From: Tetrapyrgos nigripes
Lineage: Eukaryota > Basidiomycota > Agaricomycetes > Agaricales > Campanellaceae
Length of the DNA: 64,000 nucleotides
Assembly: GCA_013368315.1 (NCBI GenBank)
Contig: JAACJM010000051.1
Span: 124,001-188,000, forward strand
Direction of reading: 5' to 3'
In this document: one piece after another, positions 47,719 to 59,593 of the stretch
How positions within the stretch are numbered: the first letter of the stretch is position 1
Layout: each line of letters begins with the position of its first letter
Notes under the pieces: model-generated
Told to the model about the DNA's origin: nothing
Database searches by the model: none
Seen by the model: the letters and a program-made list of their open reading frames with translations, nothing else
Position numbers and translations under genes: made by a program

Positions 47719-50700
47719 CTAGATCAGGCGGTATAAGGCAAGATGAGGATAAGGTCTGCTAGAACATGGAAGATTATTGGTAGGTACAAGAAAGCCATCT
47801 CGCAATTGACCATCGTAATCATAAGCGGTTTGATCAGTAAAGATTTTACAAGTGAAATGGGCACCGCCTAATCTGACGATTCCACACAACTGGTATCTGA
47901 TCGGAAGGTGCGTAGCAATGCACAGGTTATCATTGACTTCAAAGATATTGTGATCGGGTTCAGGAGGAAGTTCAACAAGTATAAAAGGAGGTAATAAGTC
48001 CAGTACAGAACTATGGGCATGTAGATCACATTGGGAATCATTTGACAGTGGGCAAGAGGTCAATGAGGAAGATATGTTGTATTGGTTCACTAGGTATAAT
48101 AGCCAATCTTGAACAGTGGAACGGTTGGTGGGAGCAGCATTTCGGAATAGGTTTAGGGTATCGAAAGTTGGAATAATAGAGAAAGGGACTCGGAGAGTGA
48201 TAACGAAATCAATGTTGTGATTGCGGCATGAGAAGGGTAATAGACATTCTTGAGTAGATCTGGAGGGCATTGTAAACAATTCTAGCATCGGAGAACAAGA
48301 CGCCATATGGGGACCAGTCCGGATAAATTGACGAGGATCGTAGGCAGTGAGAAAGTCACGAAAAAGTTCACGCATGGTGTTCATAGACAAGGTGGAAAGC
48401 AAGGATAACTGGTGAACATTGTGTTGGTAGAGAAACTCTACGAACGTGGTGGTATATGTAGAGAGTGAGTGCCATCGTTGATGGAACACTTCAGAGGAAT
48501 CTCGAAGAGTGTATATCAGCAATGTCAGCACAGTATCATAAGCACATGACCAATTTTCGCGGTCCCAAACGCAACCAGGTAAAGAAAGGGTATCAGTATT
48601 TGGAGTATGCGATAAGTCCATCTCTTGAGTATTTTGTATCTGAAGCTTCTTGCGTTGAGTATTGGTGGTTGGAGCAATGGATGGTCCAAATTTTGAATCT
48701 CGTGCTGGTTGCTTTTGAGTTCGTTTGCGCTTTGCAGGTATAACTTTTTGATCACTGGCAGGGTTGACATTAACTCGATAATTCTTTGGAAGATCTTCTC
48801 CTTCAACATCTGGGACAGGAACAGGATCAGAATCAATGAAACCCCATTCAACCAACGTATTGTGTTCTAAAGCGTCCAAGCGCTGATATCCTAGTCGTAG
48901 TTCGTGAGGTAATTTAGGGCGATTCAAGTCATTCAAGGTGACTTCCTCAAGAAGAAACAGTCCAGATCTTTGTGTGGCTCGAGAAGCAGAAACATAAGCA
49001 GCAGCAGGACCATCTTTGAAAGTGCATAAAACTACCGCTAAGGTTTGACCCTGTGCAAAGTGACCGGTAACAGTGAATGCTGGTTGAAGAGGTAGCTGTT
49101 TACGAAAGCACTTTATTCTTCGGTGTTGACCATTCTCATCCTTGAGAGTGACAGTGAATGTAGAAGATTGAGGGACAATTGGGAACCATTTGTCAGGAAG
49201 ACCAGGAATGTTAACAGAGCTTTCGGGAAACTCGATCAATACTGCCGTTGCATACGAGAATCCTGACCTGCATTTTTCAAGCTGAATGTGCCGTACATAG
49301 CCAATAGAACCATTTGTAACACCAAGTTCAGTACACAAGTTGTATGATTTGAGAATGACTGGCATACCAACATAGAGTTGAACCGAGCCTGGTAAAATTC
49401 GGGATTGTTGTGAGGAAAAGTTCAGTTTGATAAGTTCAGTGCGCATATGAAAACCAGGTTCCTCAGCATCTTTGATAGTGAGTTTGGGTTCAGGCTCATT
49501 CTTGGCATGTTTGGAACCTATCTCTACAATTTCGTCGTAGGCTACACATTCAATGAGAGAGGGACCTGAAGGAGCGCTGCATATGGCTTCGGTTTTGCAT
49601 TGATTAAGGACTTGTCGTTTCAAGTTAGTAGCGACAATTGCGGAAGCTTCATAGTGTTCAGGTCGTGCAAGTTCTAGTCCAGAAAGGTGATTCCAACTCT
49701 TGATTCGTCTGGAATTGAAAAGAGTAACATCATCTTCAGTACATTCACGGTTGCGTAATCGCAAAACAGCAGAGCCGTATTCCGGATCAAGCGCCATCCG
49801 TTTTTGTTCAGTAAGATTGATGACGGCATTGAGACGTTTCCAAGCCATTCGCCCCATTCGCCGCTCAATTTCATTCTGCGAGCTAGCTGTCGGTTTGCTT
49901 CTGATTGGCATATATAGCGGGCAACCTGCAACAGGCGGTAGTTGGTTGAAATCGCCAGCGGCAACTAGAAAAATTCCACTAAAGTACTCATCATAATTTT
50001 CAGTCGCGAATCGAAGGGCAGTGTCTATTTCTGCAAATAGGCCAACATCTAACATGGAAATTTCATCAAGGAATACCAAGACCACATCCTTCCATTCAGC
50101 CCGCAGCTGTTCACGTTTTTTGACATTGATGCAGACCGAGTAATCTTCTTCACTTTCACCAAGTTTCCGGTTTCCCTTACCCTTGTCTTTTGATTTGATT
50201 TGAATACCCAGTCCTTTATGAATAGTTGTGCCATCAATGAGCGAAGCAGCTCGTCCCGTCGGTGCAAGAAACCTTATGCGGTGATCCATGCCATACAACA
50301 TCATCACTTCCTTGACAGACTTGACTACATGAGTTTTACCTGTACCACCAGGTCCAGTAAGAAACATTCAGAGAGGCTCTCTAACGAGTTCTTCATGATT
50401 TTTGAATATATATCTCTGTAAAAACCGAGAAGCGATAATATAAAAAGATTGAAATTGTTTTTCATTTAAAGTATTTTTCTGAGCGACAGTTTTGAGTACA
50501 TCTACAGGCGTCATAAGGGTATCTGATTGATCACTAAGAGGTTGAACTAATTCAGTTTGGGGTAATACTTCCACTGGCATTTGAGATGGATTGTAAGTAC
50601 GAGCAGCGGCGTGAAAATCAAAGTCGCAAGAAGAGTTATCTTTAGGCATAAGTACTTGAGAAGATGGATCTGATGCAGCTCTCCTGAGAGCTATCTTCAA

Positions 50701-53700
50701 AGAGGCAGCTTCCTTGTATGATGATGTCCATTGATCGATATTTCTTTTTGTAAGCGATGGTAAAGGATTCAGACCCGAGCCGAGTGCAGTATTGGACTTG
50801 GAAGCAGTGTCAGAAGAAGAAGGAGTGGTAACAGGCGGCATTAGCCATTGACAAATGCGCAGGTTTTGGATCAGAGAGTCATGGAATTGCAAACCCTGGT
50901 TCAGGCCAGTACTACAATTAACTTCATCGATATTGTCTTCCTCTGTGTTGAAACATCGTCTCATAGATTGAAGAGTTTGAGATGCTTTTTTGCTCTTTTC
51001 GGACTGCTTCCGAATTCGTTCTGCATCTCTTTCATCTTCGCACTCGTGTATGGCTTCCCAATTTAATATAACACGCTGAGCAAATGGAGGGAAATCATAC
51101 GAGTTATACTCATTGTCAAGGGAGGACAACAGTAGCGGTATATCAGGCCCAAAGGGTTTGAAATGTGCGAGGGAAAATAATTTGTGTTCGTTTGAGCCAA
51201 TCCGTGGGATGCCATTACCGATGATGAGAGGTACCCGTTCTTTCCAAGATTCCAATGGGAAATTGTTCGAGATCAAGACTAAATTGTGCGTACTATGTAA
51301 CGGATGGTCGCGGTGAAATCCGAAGCGGGTGCGCACATTCGCTCGATTAGTCTTCAGTTCTCGTTTTTTTTCAACGGTCATAGTACGAGCAAAGTCATAG
51401 AAGCTGATTTGTGAGAGTTTGTGATCTCGGTACCAATAATTCAGGACTTGGTTTGTGGTCTTGATTGTGCCATCTTGGTCTACTTCAAGTCGAATACGGG
51501 GAGCAAGGTAATCATCATTATCAGGATTGCTTTGTGACGGTTGGAAATCGTGCAGGAGCTCAGCATACTGGTTCAATACGAAGTCAAGTAATAACGCAGA
51601 TTGCATAGGTGTTGTTAAGTGAGAGGGTAGGGTGTCATTCATTCCGCGTAGATATCTTGCTGCTTGCTGTGCGTGGATACGCTGTTGTGAAGTCAATTGA
51701 GAGAGACATTTTTGTAATATCCGCTTAGTGTTAGCAAGGGGAAATGCTTCAGGGTTCTTTGCGTGTAGTGTCTCCAATGAAGCCACAGCTTTAGACATAA
51801 GCGACATCATGTCACCAGTGGACAAGGGGTTTTTGGTGATATAGTCAGTTATGTAAAACATAGCGGCTTTTGCTGCTTTGCCAGATAGTATACATTTGAG
51901 ATCGTGATTGTGGCGCGTAAAAACAAGAACCAGTGGATTGTGGAAATTGATATCTGGGTCCAAAATTGGGAGATATATGGAGTTCGTATCAGGTTCAAAT
52001 TCGCATCTTGAATTGAGTTCATATGGATATCCAAACCTACAAGCAGATCCGGGTGGTCGACCCTTGAAACATACCCCCTGACAGCGATGACGTTGAACGT
52101 TCTCTCCTACTTTTTTGTGTTCGTAGTCAAAGGTATCATTCCATTCTTTGGCAACAGTAGGATCGGAAATCTGCTCAATAGAAGGGGGAATGGGGGGTCT
52201 CTCACTTCAGGGCTCGACATTTTTATCTTCACGATATTCAATATTTGGTAAGTGATGCCAGATGAGCTGATCAAAAAAGTCACAGAATCTGCGCTCAAAA
52301 GTTGGGTCAATCCGCATCTTTGCATGTGTCTCTGTAGGGTTTAGACCACCAACCAAGAAGATTTCAAAGTGACCATGGAATTCACCTCGTTCAGTGTGTT
52401 CTAGAGTGCCATAGAAAGCCCTGATTTTGCCAAAAATTCCCCCCTCTTCTGTAGAGCAGCGTTTGTCAAAATCCCACCCCAATAGATATCTGAAAGCAGT
52501 TTGGAATGAAAATTGAAAGAAATCGGCACCAGCAACTGGATCACGAGCAATTCGACATGCACGTTCATATCTGGATACAAGTTTTGGGTACATCTGATCG
52601 AGATTAACAGATCTGTCTCCAAAAATCACCTGAAAAATAGGGCTGTGGACGGCACAGGGATTGAAAGTAAAGAATAGCTGTGGAAGGCCAAAATAACCAA
52701 AATATGAACGTATTTCGTTCCTTGTGTGGACTTTGGCAGATTGTGAGCCAGGTATTCTAGCAGCTACAGTATTCACTTTTCTCAGTAATTGAAATCCAAG
52801 CTTTTCTTCAGGTGACATGGTTTGGAGATAACCTTCTTTTTCAATCCTTTTCGCCAACTTCTCCAAGCTTTGGGATGAAAGAGAGGCAAAAGTATTAGCA
52901 ACAGAAAACAACGATTGACTAGTTGTCGTCATATGAACACCGAGGTGAGCTATTCGGCGTTGCATGATGTTGAAGACCACGAAAAGAAAGGTGTAGTGGT
53001 ATCGAAAAGAGCGATCATGGTAATACAAGTAGTAGTTAGCCTGCTTGTCAAAGGCAACATATGGTTTGCGATCTCGATTCTCAAAACCACCTACGCCTAG
53101 AGGAAACAAGGTAGGGAACATGCCGCAAATCAGATCAGGATTGTTGTACTCCGATACGAAGCTGTAGCTATGATGGATGGCAAGATCAGGAATAGATCTG
53201 TCACGGTCTGTTCTAATGTTTGCCAAAGCTGAAGAAATCATTGAGCGAGCTGGGATTTTAGTACATTCAGGATCATGTACACCATGACGTTCCAAAATGG
53301 CTTGGCGAGACTCTGAAAAGGGTTCAGTTTCAGATTCAGCTGTGGCAGGCTTCATGAACTGAGCGCTAGGATGTTCAGAGAATGACGAAGATTCTTGGTC
53401 AAAATTTGAAGCAGCATCAGATTTGAGGTCATAGATAACACGTTCTTGAAGTCCTGGTAAGATGTCATTCTCTGGATACATGTTCAAAATTTCAGCGGAT
53501 GGAGGAGGAAGGTTCATATACAAGCGGTTATGAAGGAAGAAGAAATTCAAAAGTTTCCAAACCACTGATCTGCGAACGTACAATTGTTTGATTTGCCGCA
53601 ATTCCGGCAAGGTCATTTTTTTGGGACCTACAAAAACCACGCTGATTGTTCCATTCAGATCATTCGGTGTCCAAGGTAACACATTGGCAGTAGACACTGT

Positions 53701-55107
53701 GTTCAGCTCAAAAGCAGAAGCATTTCCATGAAGAACGCGAGGCTGATCCTCATCAACAGAGCCATACAGACGGATAACAAGGACGGTAGTATGATAAAGG
53801 GCACAAACCATCTCCTCAGCCCATGTGATGTCCAAAGCAAGAAGATCCGCTGGTAATTCCCCTCTGTAAAAACAGTTGACAAGGGATAGCACCGGTAACT
53901 TGCTCTTCAAAAGGGATGAGTGACAATCTTTACATAGGTAAATTGTAAAACCCTTGTCAGTTTGAACGATACTTTTTTTTTCTAGCAAAGTTCCATTTAA
54001 GGATCGGTCAACATATTGAAAACGTTCTGGAGAAACATGAGCAAGAATGAAAGGATCACGACACTTTAACAATGTTAGCGAAGGTATCTGGCTGACAGGA
54101 ACATCGGCACCAGAATAATCAGAATCGTCACAAGCGCAACATCCGCAAGTTCGAGGATAAACGTAGACAGATTTTTGACGGTAGGTAGATAAGCAATGTA
54201 ATATAGTGGATAGAGGAACGAATTCTGGCCAGCGCTGTCTTTCCTGCAAATAATCTAGTCTGTATAGATCAGGTTGATCAAAAGTTGGTACGCGCAGCGC
54301 TTGCATATCCGATGAGTCATCGTAAGTCGCATGATCAAAGAGTATATCGGTAATAGGGCCAAAGATACCAGTCAGGATTTTCAGAACCACTGTATCTCGA
54401 TCCTCGAAATCAAAGGAGTTGCGCTGAGTACCAGGAAAATAGAACAAAAAAACTTGAGCTAGATCGTCATCAGATAAACTGAATAGGATTTTCAAACGTG
54501 CAGTAAAGAAACGGGAAAGGATGGTAGACAGAGAATTGGATTGACCTCGAAAATCCTGCGTCTGAATATGGTATTCGGTATCATCATATTTGACTCGCAT
54601 ATTCACAGGAATTGAAATGACGAGTCGAGACAGATCATCTTGAGACTCGAATGAATTTTTGATGAAGTCAGTCGCTTGATGCGTAATAAGCCAACGCTGG
54701 GGCCCATCGTAGTCATAGATTCCAGAGCGAATGATAGTGTACAACATCTTTTCTCCAAACATTCGACAAAAACCTTCTCCAAGTCGTCGATCCAGAAACA
54801 TGCACTTTGCATGGTAGTCATGCACAGCAGGCGCCGGTAAGAGAGAGCTTTCAGTGACCGCTAAGTTTTCGACAACAAACTTCGCAATAGATAGAGCACG
54901 CAACCGTTTTCCTTGTTTATTCGGCACAGTGTAGTCAATGCGGGAGTGTATGTAATGAAGATCTGGCAAAGATAGCTGTTGCAGTGATCGACAAAGGTTT
55001 TCAACAGTTAGCGCTAGGAAAACAGGACCCGCAGCAGCCGCTCGACGAAGAGAATCGGGAAGGGTCATGACAGTACGAGAGGAAAGAAGATTGGAGAAAA
55101 ACGTCAT
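47719..55107 (-). pseudogene. Helitron Rep-helicase with C-terminal peptidase-like domain, two internal TGA codons
   Basis: One frame from ATG 55107 to the stop at 47719, interrupted only by TGA at 52207-52209 (codon 967) and 50368-50370 (codon 1580). N-terminal Cys-rich part: YPRTCGCCACDDSDYSG. Helitron-like N domain: FPTLFPLGVGGF and FTFNPCAVHSP. Rep: HUH motif EFHGHFEIF near 911, tyrosines in FYITDYITK near 1087. Pif1-type SF1 helicase: Walker A GPGGTGKTHV right after the second TGA, Walker B FLDEISMLD, GHFAQGQTLAVVLCTF and YVSASRATQRSG. The last 300 residues contain ENWSCAYDTVLTLLIY (near 2186) and LGGAHFTCKIF (near 2417), resembling Cys and His boxes of ubiquitin-specific peptidases. The second TGA replaces the Arg usual in EPLRMFLTGPGG. 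This copy should not make full-length protein. Confidence 0.85.
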
Positions 55108-55164
55108 GGAACACCATAGAACAAATTTGTCATACGGAAAGATCCTTCATTTTTTATCTAAATA

Positions 55165-55221
55165 GATAAGACCAAAAACACCGGGCAAAGAAATTTCTTG
55201 CCCAGGGTTTTTGGTCCTATC
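55165..55221. repeat. 57-nt imperfect palindrome upstream of the Helitron gene
   Basis: Left arm GATAAGACCAAAAACACCGG, right-arm complement GATAGGACCAAAAACCCTGG, loop around AAATTTC. The stem is about 25 bp with few mismatches. It lies 58-114 nt upstream of the Helitron ATG, so it may be a terminal hairpin or subterminal repeat. Confidence 0.75.
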
Positions 55222-55569
55222 TTATCTTACCAGAGGGCCGACTGCATCGGCAAAACCCTTGCTTGCTTTTGCGCGGGACTGTAGAAAGCAGACAAGGTGG
55301 AAATTCCAGGTGTCCAGGTGTCCAGCACGCAAAGCAACCAACTCAGGTTAAGTAGAAGCAGTAGTACATATCGACCTAGGCAAGGGAACTACAGAACATC
55401 TCAACTAATACAGGAGTACATAGGGAATCGTAGACCACGATCAATAAAAACTGTTCCGCGACAAGTCATCAAAACCAAACTCTGCTGAGCGCACGACGTC
55501 GAGGCCAAGATGACAGAGGCTGCACCGACCTCAAGAGCCATCGTTCGGTGACGAGCCGGAGGTAAGACT

Positions 55570-55900
55570 AAAATGTATGCCGAAGTATATTTTGGTGGAG
55601 TTGCACCAGACTAGAGCGACTCAGCTACCGGGACTGGAGAAGGGAGTCGTGCAACGGATCCGAGAAGATAGTGCAGCGGACATAGTACCCGATGACAGCG
55701 GCATATGCATTCAGAGATTACCGAGCACAAGAGCAGACAATAGCGACAGTGATAGTCGATATAGCGAAGGTCCCTGGAGCACTGACACTGACTGCGTTAT
55801 ACGTTGCGCTGTCACGAAGCTCTGGATATGACTGCTTCGAGATTTTGATGAGAGTGCATTACGGGGAGGGATGCACTGATGGACGAGGAAGACCTTAATC
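55570..55900 (+). pseudogene. Remnant of another Helitron helicase (opposite strand)
   Basis: Frame 1 from 55577 reads MPKYILVELHQTRATQLPGL. Then a shifted frame from 55692 reads AAYAFRDYRAQEQTIATVIV, DIAKVPGALTLTALYVALSR and SSG. These match the C-terminal helicase blocks of fungal Helitrons (KYILVKLDHTRAxxLPGL, AYAFTDYRAQGQT, NxYVALSRSSG). At least one frameshift and heavy truncation. It is on the plus strand, opposite to the neighbouring full Helitron, and of a different subtype (the neighbour has GHFAQGQT at this position). Confidence 0.7.
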
Positions 55901-57485
55901 ATAAAACCAGGGTGTGGTGGGATAAGATATACGGGAACAGAAGATCATGGATATAAGCAGTTAGATAGTGTAGTAGATGTAAAGGGCAGAAGGACTTACC
56001 TATGGTAGAATAAATAGGTCGTTGCGCAAACGATTTGCTGCAGTTACGTAGTATAGGCACGCCCGTGTGCGTTTGAACCTTTTGCACAAGACAACCTAGC
56101 CATACACATGTGACTGTACCGAGAACAGTGCGCGCAATTAAAGAGAAGTCGCACACCAGCGTTGAACACAGCCAGGTAGAGCGTTAATTCTCCCAGTGAA
56201 CGCAAAACGTTCTTTGCACAGCCGCATGGTGGTTTCGCAAAGTCGACTTTATGCTGATTGACCAAAGCGGATGCGACTGGAAAAGGGAGTGGCCGTTAGA
56301 AGGAGGGAATGACGCTAAAAATACATTGCGCACCTGTACATTATTCGCAGTCTTGTGGGTACATCAAACCACGGAGGGGCAGGCCAAGCCAGCCAAAAAA
56401 AAAAAACCTTGACCTAGTCAAGGAACGGTAACGACCTAGTCGCACCAGAGCAGTTAAAGCGAATGAAAGTCGGCGAAAGGAGCCACGTTGCGACGAAATA
56501 GGAAACGTTCGATTTTGAGATAAAGCCAGCATCAGATTTAAGGGCTGAGCGGCGCTGAGAGTGTTGGGGATAGAGGCGTACAGGGCACCGGTGTTAGCGT
56601 TGTCAAGGCGCGGTCGGAAGTAACGACGACGGGGAGGGAGGGCGCCACGTGGATAGTGACTGGTGATGCGAGATGTGTTACCGGAACTCGGTTCAGACCT
56701 CACGATAACGGTACAAGAAGTTAGAGGAAAGAAGGAAGGCGATAGAATGCTTTCCAGTCGTGCAGCGAATGCTGTCCAGTCGGTAGACGACGGCCGTAGG
56801 GACAGACCACGCTGCATACGAAAATGCACTGTCCGTCCCAACCAGTTCAAATAACATTCTTGAAAGAAAACCAAAAGACGTACCGTAAAATGAATGACAT
56901 TCGACCTCACCAAATACTCTCATTTCAGACAGCGGCCATCCATGCCACGCACCACTACCAGTACCTCGCATGAGCCTTGCCAGGAAATCGTTAAACTAGA
57001 AAAAATCTGCATTAATTGCATATCAACTAGAGAATGGGTGAGCAAACTTACCTGTTTACAACTTATCACTCTCCCGATATAAAGATTGCGCACCAACAAC
57101 TGCTGCATGAATCACTTCGGGGGCATCTTTTATTTCAGATCAAACTGTTTTAGTCCAGTTACAGCGCCGGCGCATTTCGCAGCCAGGACCGGCCTCAGGG
57201 GACAGAAAAAATCTGTGCAATTCAAACAGAAGATGGAAACAAAGAGCGCGACCGAGAATGAAAAAGTGCATCATGGTTGCGGTGGAAGAGATAAGTTGAC
57301 AGCGGGGAAACACCGGTACAAGAGGCTAGAGGAAAGAAGGAAGGCGATAGAAGGTTGTGGAACGCAACCGAACTAATTTGTCATACGGAGATCTCCTGTG
57401 AGATTCGAACTCCCCTCGGCTGAGGCGGCAGCTCCACTCGGTTGGACAGTCCCTCCTCCTGTCCCTTCGGTCCGGAGTCGGGGAT
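55901..57485. other. Non-coding region with small duplications
   Basis: No supported gene. GGAAAGAAGGAAGGCGATAG with flanks is duplicated near 56720 and 57330. The string AATTTGTCATACGGA occurs at 57375 and also 55122, just upstream of the Helitron gene. At 57397-57470 the minus strand has GAGTTCGAATCTC and CCGAGTGG, which look like tRNA B-box and A-box pieces, but no full cloverleaf forms. The 190-codon open frame at 56341-56913 has no motif. Confidence 0.4.
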
Positions 57486-58095
57486 CGGCACCGTATGGAA
57501 TTTGCCGACTGAATGGAGGAGCTATCGAGCATAGCCACACGCTGGAACGTCAGGTTATAAGAACGAGTCCTTTAAAAGGGCCTCGTAGTAAGTATATCAT
57601 CAATCCTTGTTACAATGGCCCACATCTGCGTCTCCAGGGTCAATTGCTTTTTGTGCACTGGGATGAGGACTCGTACCTACCGCTGTATAGTGACCTATTG
57701 TATTGGTATCTCTATAAAGATGATATCTCCCATGATTATTTCAAGACTACGGATTACAGCGCATCAACTTTTGTGTGAATCACCATCGTTGTGGTTCATT
57801 GAATAGAGACATCAACTGCTGTAGTTCGTCGCTATGATTTTTCTCTTCCCGGCTAGGGGGTGACGTCGAAAGAATACAACTTCGACGCTTTTGTGACCGA
57901 CTTATTTCTCCACTGTTTCGAACGTCCTCCTGATACACGGCTCTTGTTAAATACCGGAAATGTGAGTCGAAGGCTCCATAATGATGCTGCGTGTGGCTGT
58001 GCTCGATAGCCACCTCTATTGGCTGGCAATTCCCGCCATCACCTTCTCCGAGTCGCGCCACGCGCAGCGATGACCCACATTTGCCTCGTTCAGGT
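57486..58095. repeat. Longest copy of dispersed repeat family, inverted ends
   Basis: 57486-57585 is nearly identical to 18561-18659. The right part (about 57985-58090: CTGCGTGTGGCTGTGCTCGA, CGCGCCACGCGCAGCGATG) is a diverged inverted version of the left, so the roughly 600-bp unit has imperfect terminal inverted repeats. The interior shares GTCAATTGCTTTTTGTGCA with 7408-7426. No transposase encoded. Confidence 0.65.
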
Positions 58096-58367
58096 GGGCT
58101 GCTATCTCTCTGTTGATCTTCCAGCGTCTTCCCTTGAGGTCAAATTTCCGTAGATTACTCAAATATTACTCCTCCCAGACGCTCAAGGAGAACACTCCCC
58201 TCAAGACGCCGCATTGAGTAAAGAAGAGATTACTCCCCCTGACGCTGCTCTGAGTAATAAGGGGACCTGTAGAGAGCCATACAAGGTGGCCGCGGACGAG
58301 ACCAAAGGATGCGTGGCTGTGCACACGCGGAAGTGAAGAAACCGATCGAAGTTTAATGGTGTCCTCT

Positions 58368-59219
58368 TCAAGAGTTTATCAAAGAGACTGCTACGTAGCA
58401 TGATCTTCCACCCCGAATGAAAACGGTCTGATTATGCAGCGTATTAGGAGGAGATTGCCTTGGCGCATTCATATTCGCCTGCGGTGTCGACTGTTCTGCA
58501 GATAATGTTATCCCAAGAGCCCGAAGAACGTCAACTTCAAAAGAAGCAAAAGTGCCGCCAGAATCCTTGGAGAAAGTCGACATGTGCCAACAGCCAGTCG
58601 TCGTAAAGCCAGTGATGACATATAAAGCACCATTTGGTACACCGTACTCTGAGGCAAGACGGTACAATCCCTCCGCATTCTATGATATCCACTTGCTGAA
58701 CTCTTCGATCCTGATGAAGTCGCAGCTAGAAGCACCTTTCCTCAACGTCAGCGCAGCTCCTTCTGACTATGTCGAGTAACGACCAATGTTCCATCCACCT
58801 TGCACGGGAGCGAGTACTCCTGAGGATCTAAGTATAACACTCAGTAGAAAATAACGATATAAACGTCAAATGAAAGCATACAAGTCCGTTCCGAACATGA
58901 CATGATTTTGGGTAGTATAGCTGATCGTCGCACGAGGAGGATATTGATGAAGTTTGTTCCTCAGATCATCGGAATCGAGGGACGGAAGAGGCGTCAACTC
59001 CACTGAGGAGCCTTGACGAACATGATATGCACGAGGTAGATTACCATTCATCTCCAGTTTGACGCTAGGCAAAACGATGAATTCGCCATTGTCTACCCAG
59101 CCTATTTCGCCGATTCTGAGGCCTTCTGGCGCTTAATCATGGGGTGCAAAGTCCCAGAGAGGATAGCCTCGACCTTCTGCGAAAAGCAAGCGTGCGTAAG
59201 TGTCCTGGGGCGCAGTCAT
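58368..59219 (-). pseudogene. Duplicated uncharacterised Agaricomycete protein, copy 1, nonsense mutation
   Basis: ATG 59219: MTAPQDTYARLLFAEGRGYP then LWDFAPHD and TAA, then the frame continues APEGLRIGEIGWVDNGEFIV, LPSVKLEMNGNLPRAYHVRQ, SSVELTPLPSLDSDDL and YPPRATISYTTQNHVMFGT. After an intron: SEGAALTLRKGASSCDFIRI, EEFSKWISENAEGLYRLAS, TGFTTTGCWHMSTFSKDSGG and a C-terminal part ending at 58368. The GRGYPLW ... IGEIG layout is a common mushroom hypothetical-protein family with no known activity. The TAA replaces the CAA (Gln) found in copy 2 at about 63978, so it is a C-to-T change on the coding strand. Downstream sequence is well preserved, so inactivation seems recent. Confidence 0.65.
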
Positions 59220-59593
59220 GTAGGCTGTCGATAAGCACATTCCCCTAATATACCCAACGTTTATCATATGACAGGTTGGTTATGCTGTACAATTACGTCG
59301 GCAGTGCAATTAACCTACATTAGGCCTCGAGGTGCAACAGCAGTGATTCATAATGCTTGAGGAAAGAGTTGCCCCATTCCAGCAAGGGCGTGCCATGATG
59401 TATCCATTATCCTCAACACTCAGTAAATTGTCAGAATCAACAGTCGAAAAGACTTCAGTGTTTGAGGGAAACATATCAATCATTGATAACCAGACGGATA
59501 AACATATAGATACATCATAGAATCCAAGAAAGCATGATAAAGTCAACAAGATGGCGTAACAGACAACAAAAGTCCAAGAGATATCGAGCGAGA
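59220..59593. other. Intergenic, no gene seen
   Basis: Between the start of the duplicated gene and the end of the zinc-finger gene. The open frame at 59310-59621 overlaps the last exon of the next gene out of frame and has no motif. Confidence 0.3.

Larger units (their letters stand above)
47719..55234 (-). mobile_element. Autonomous-type Helitron (minus strand), ends only partly defined
   Basis: Contains a RepHel frame of about 2,460 codons. Upstream of the ATG (55107) lies a 57-nt inverted repeat and, beyond it, a minus-strand TCTGGTAAGATAAG at 55234 that could be the 5' TC end. The 3' end is not found. Boundaries are therefore approximate. Confidence 0.7.

Noticed and set aside
56341..56913. 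190-codon minus-strand open frame
   Set aside because: Starts from no clear context, no motif or splice support, and overlaps duplicated non-coding segments.
57397..57470. tRNA-like sequence (GAGTTCGAATCTC with CCGAGTGG on the minus strand)
   Set aside because: B-box and A-box pieces are present, but I could not build a 7-bp acceptor stem or a proper anticodon arm, so it may be a SINE head or chance.
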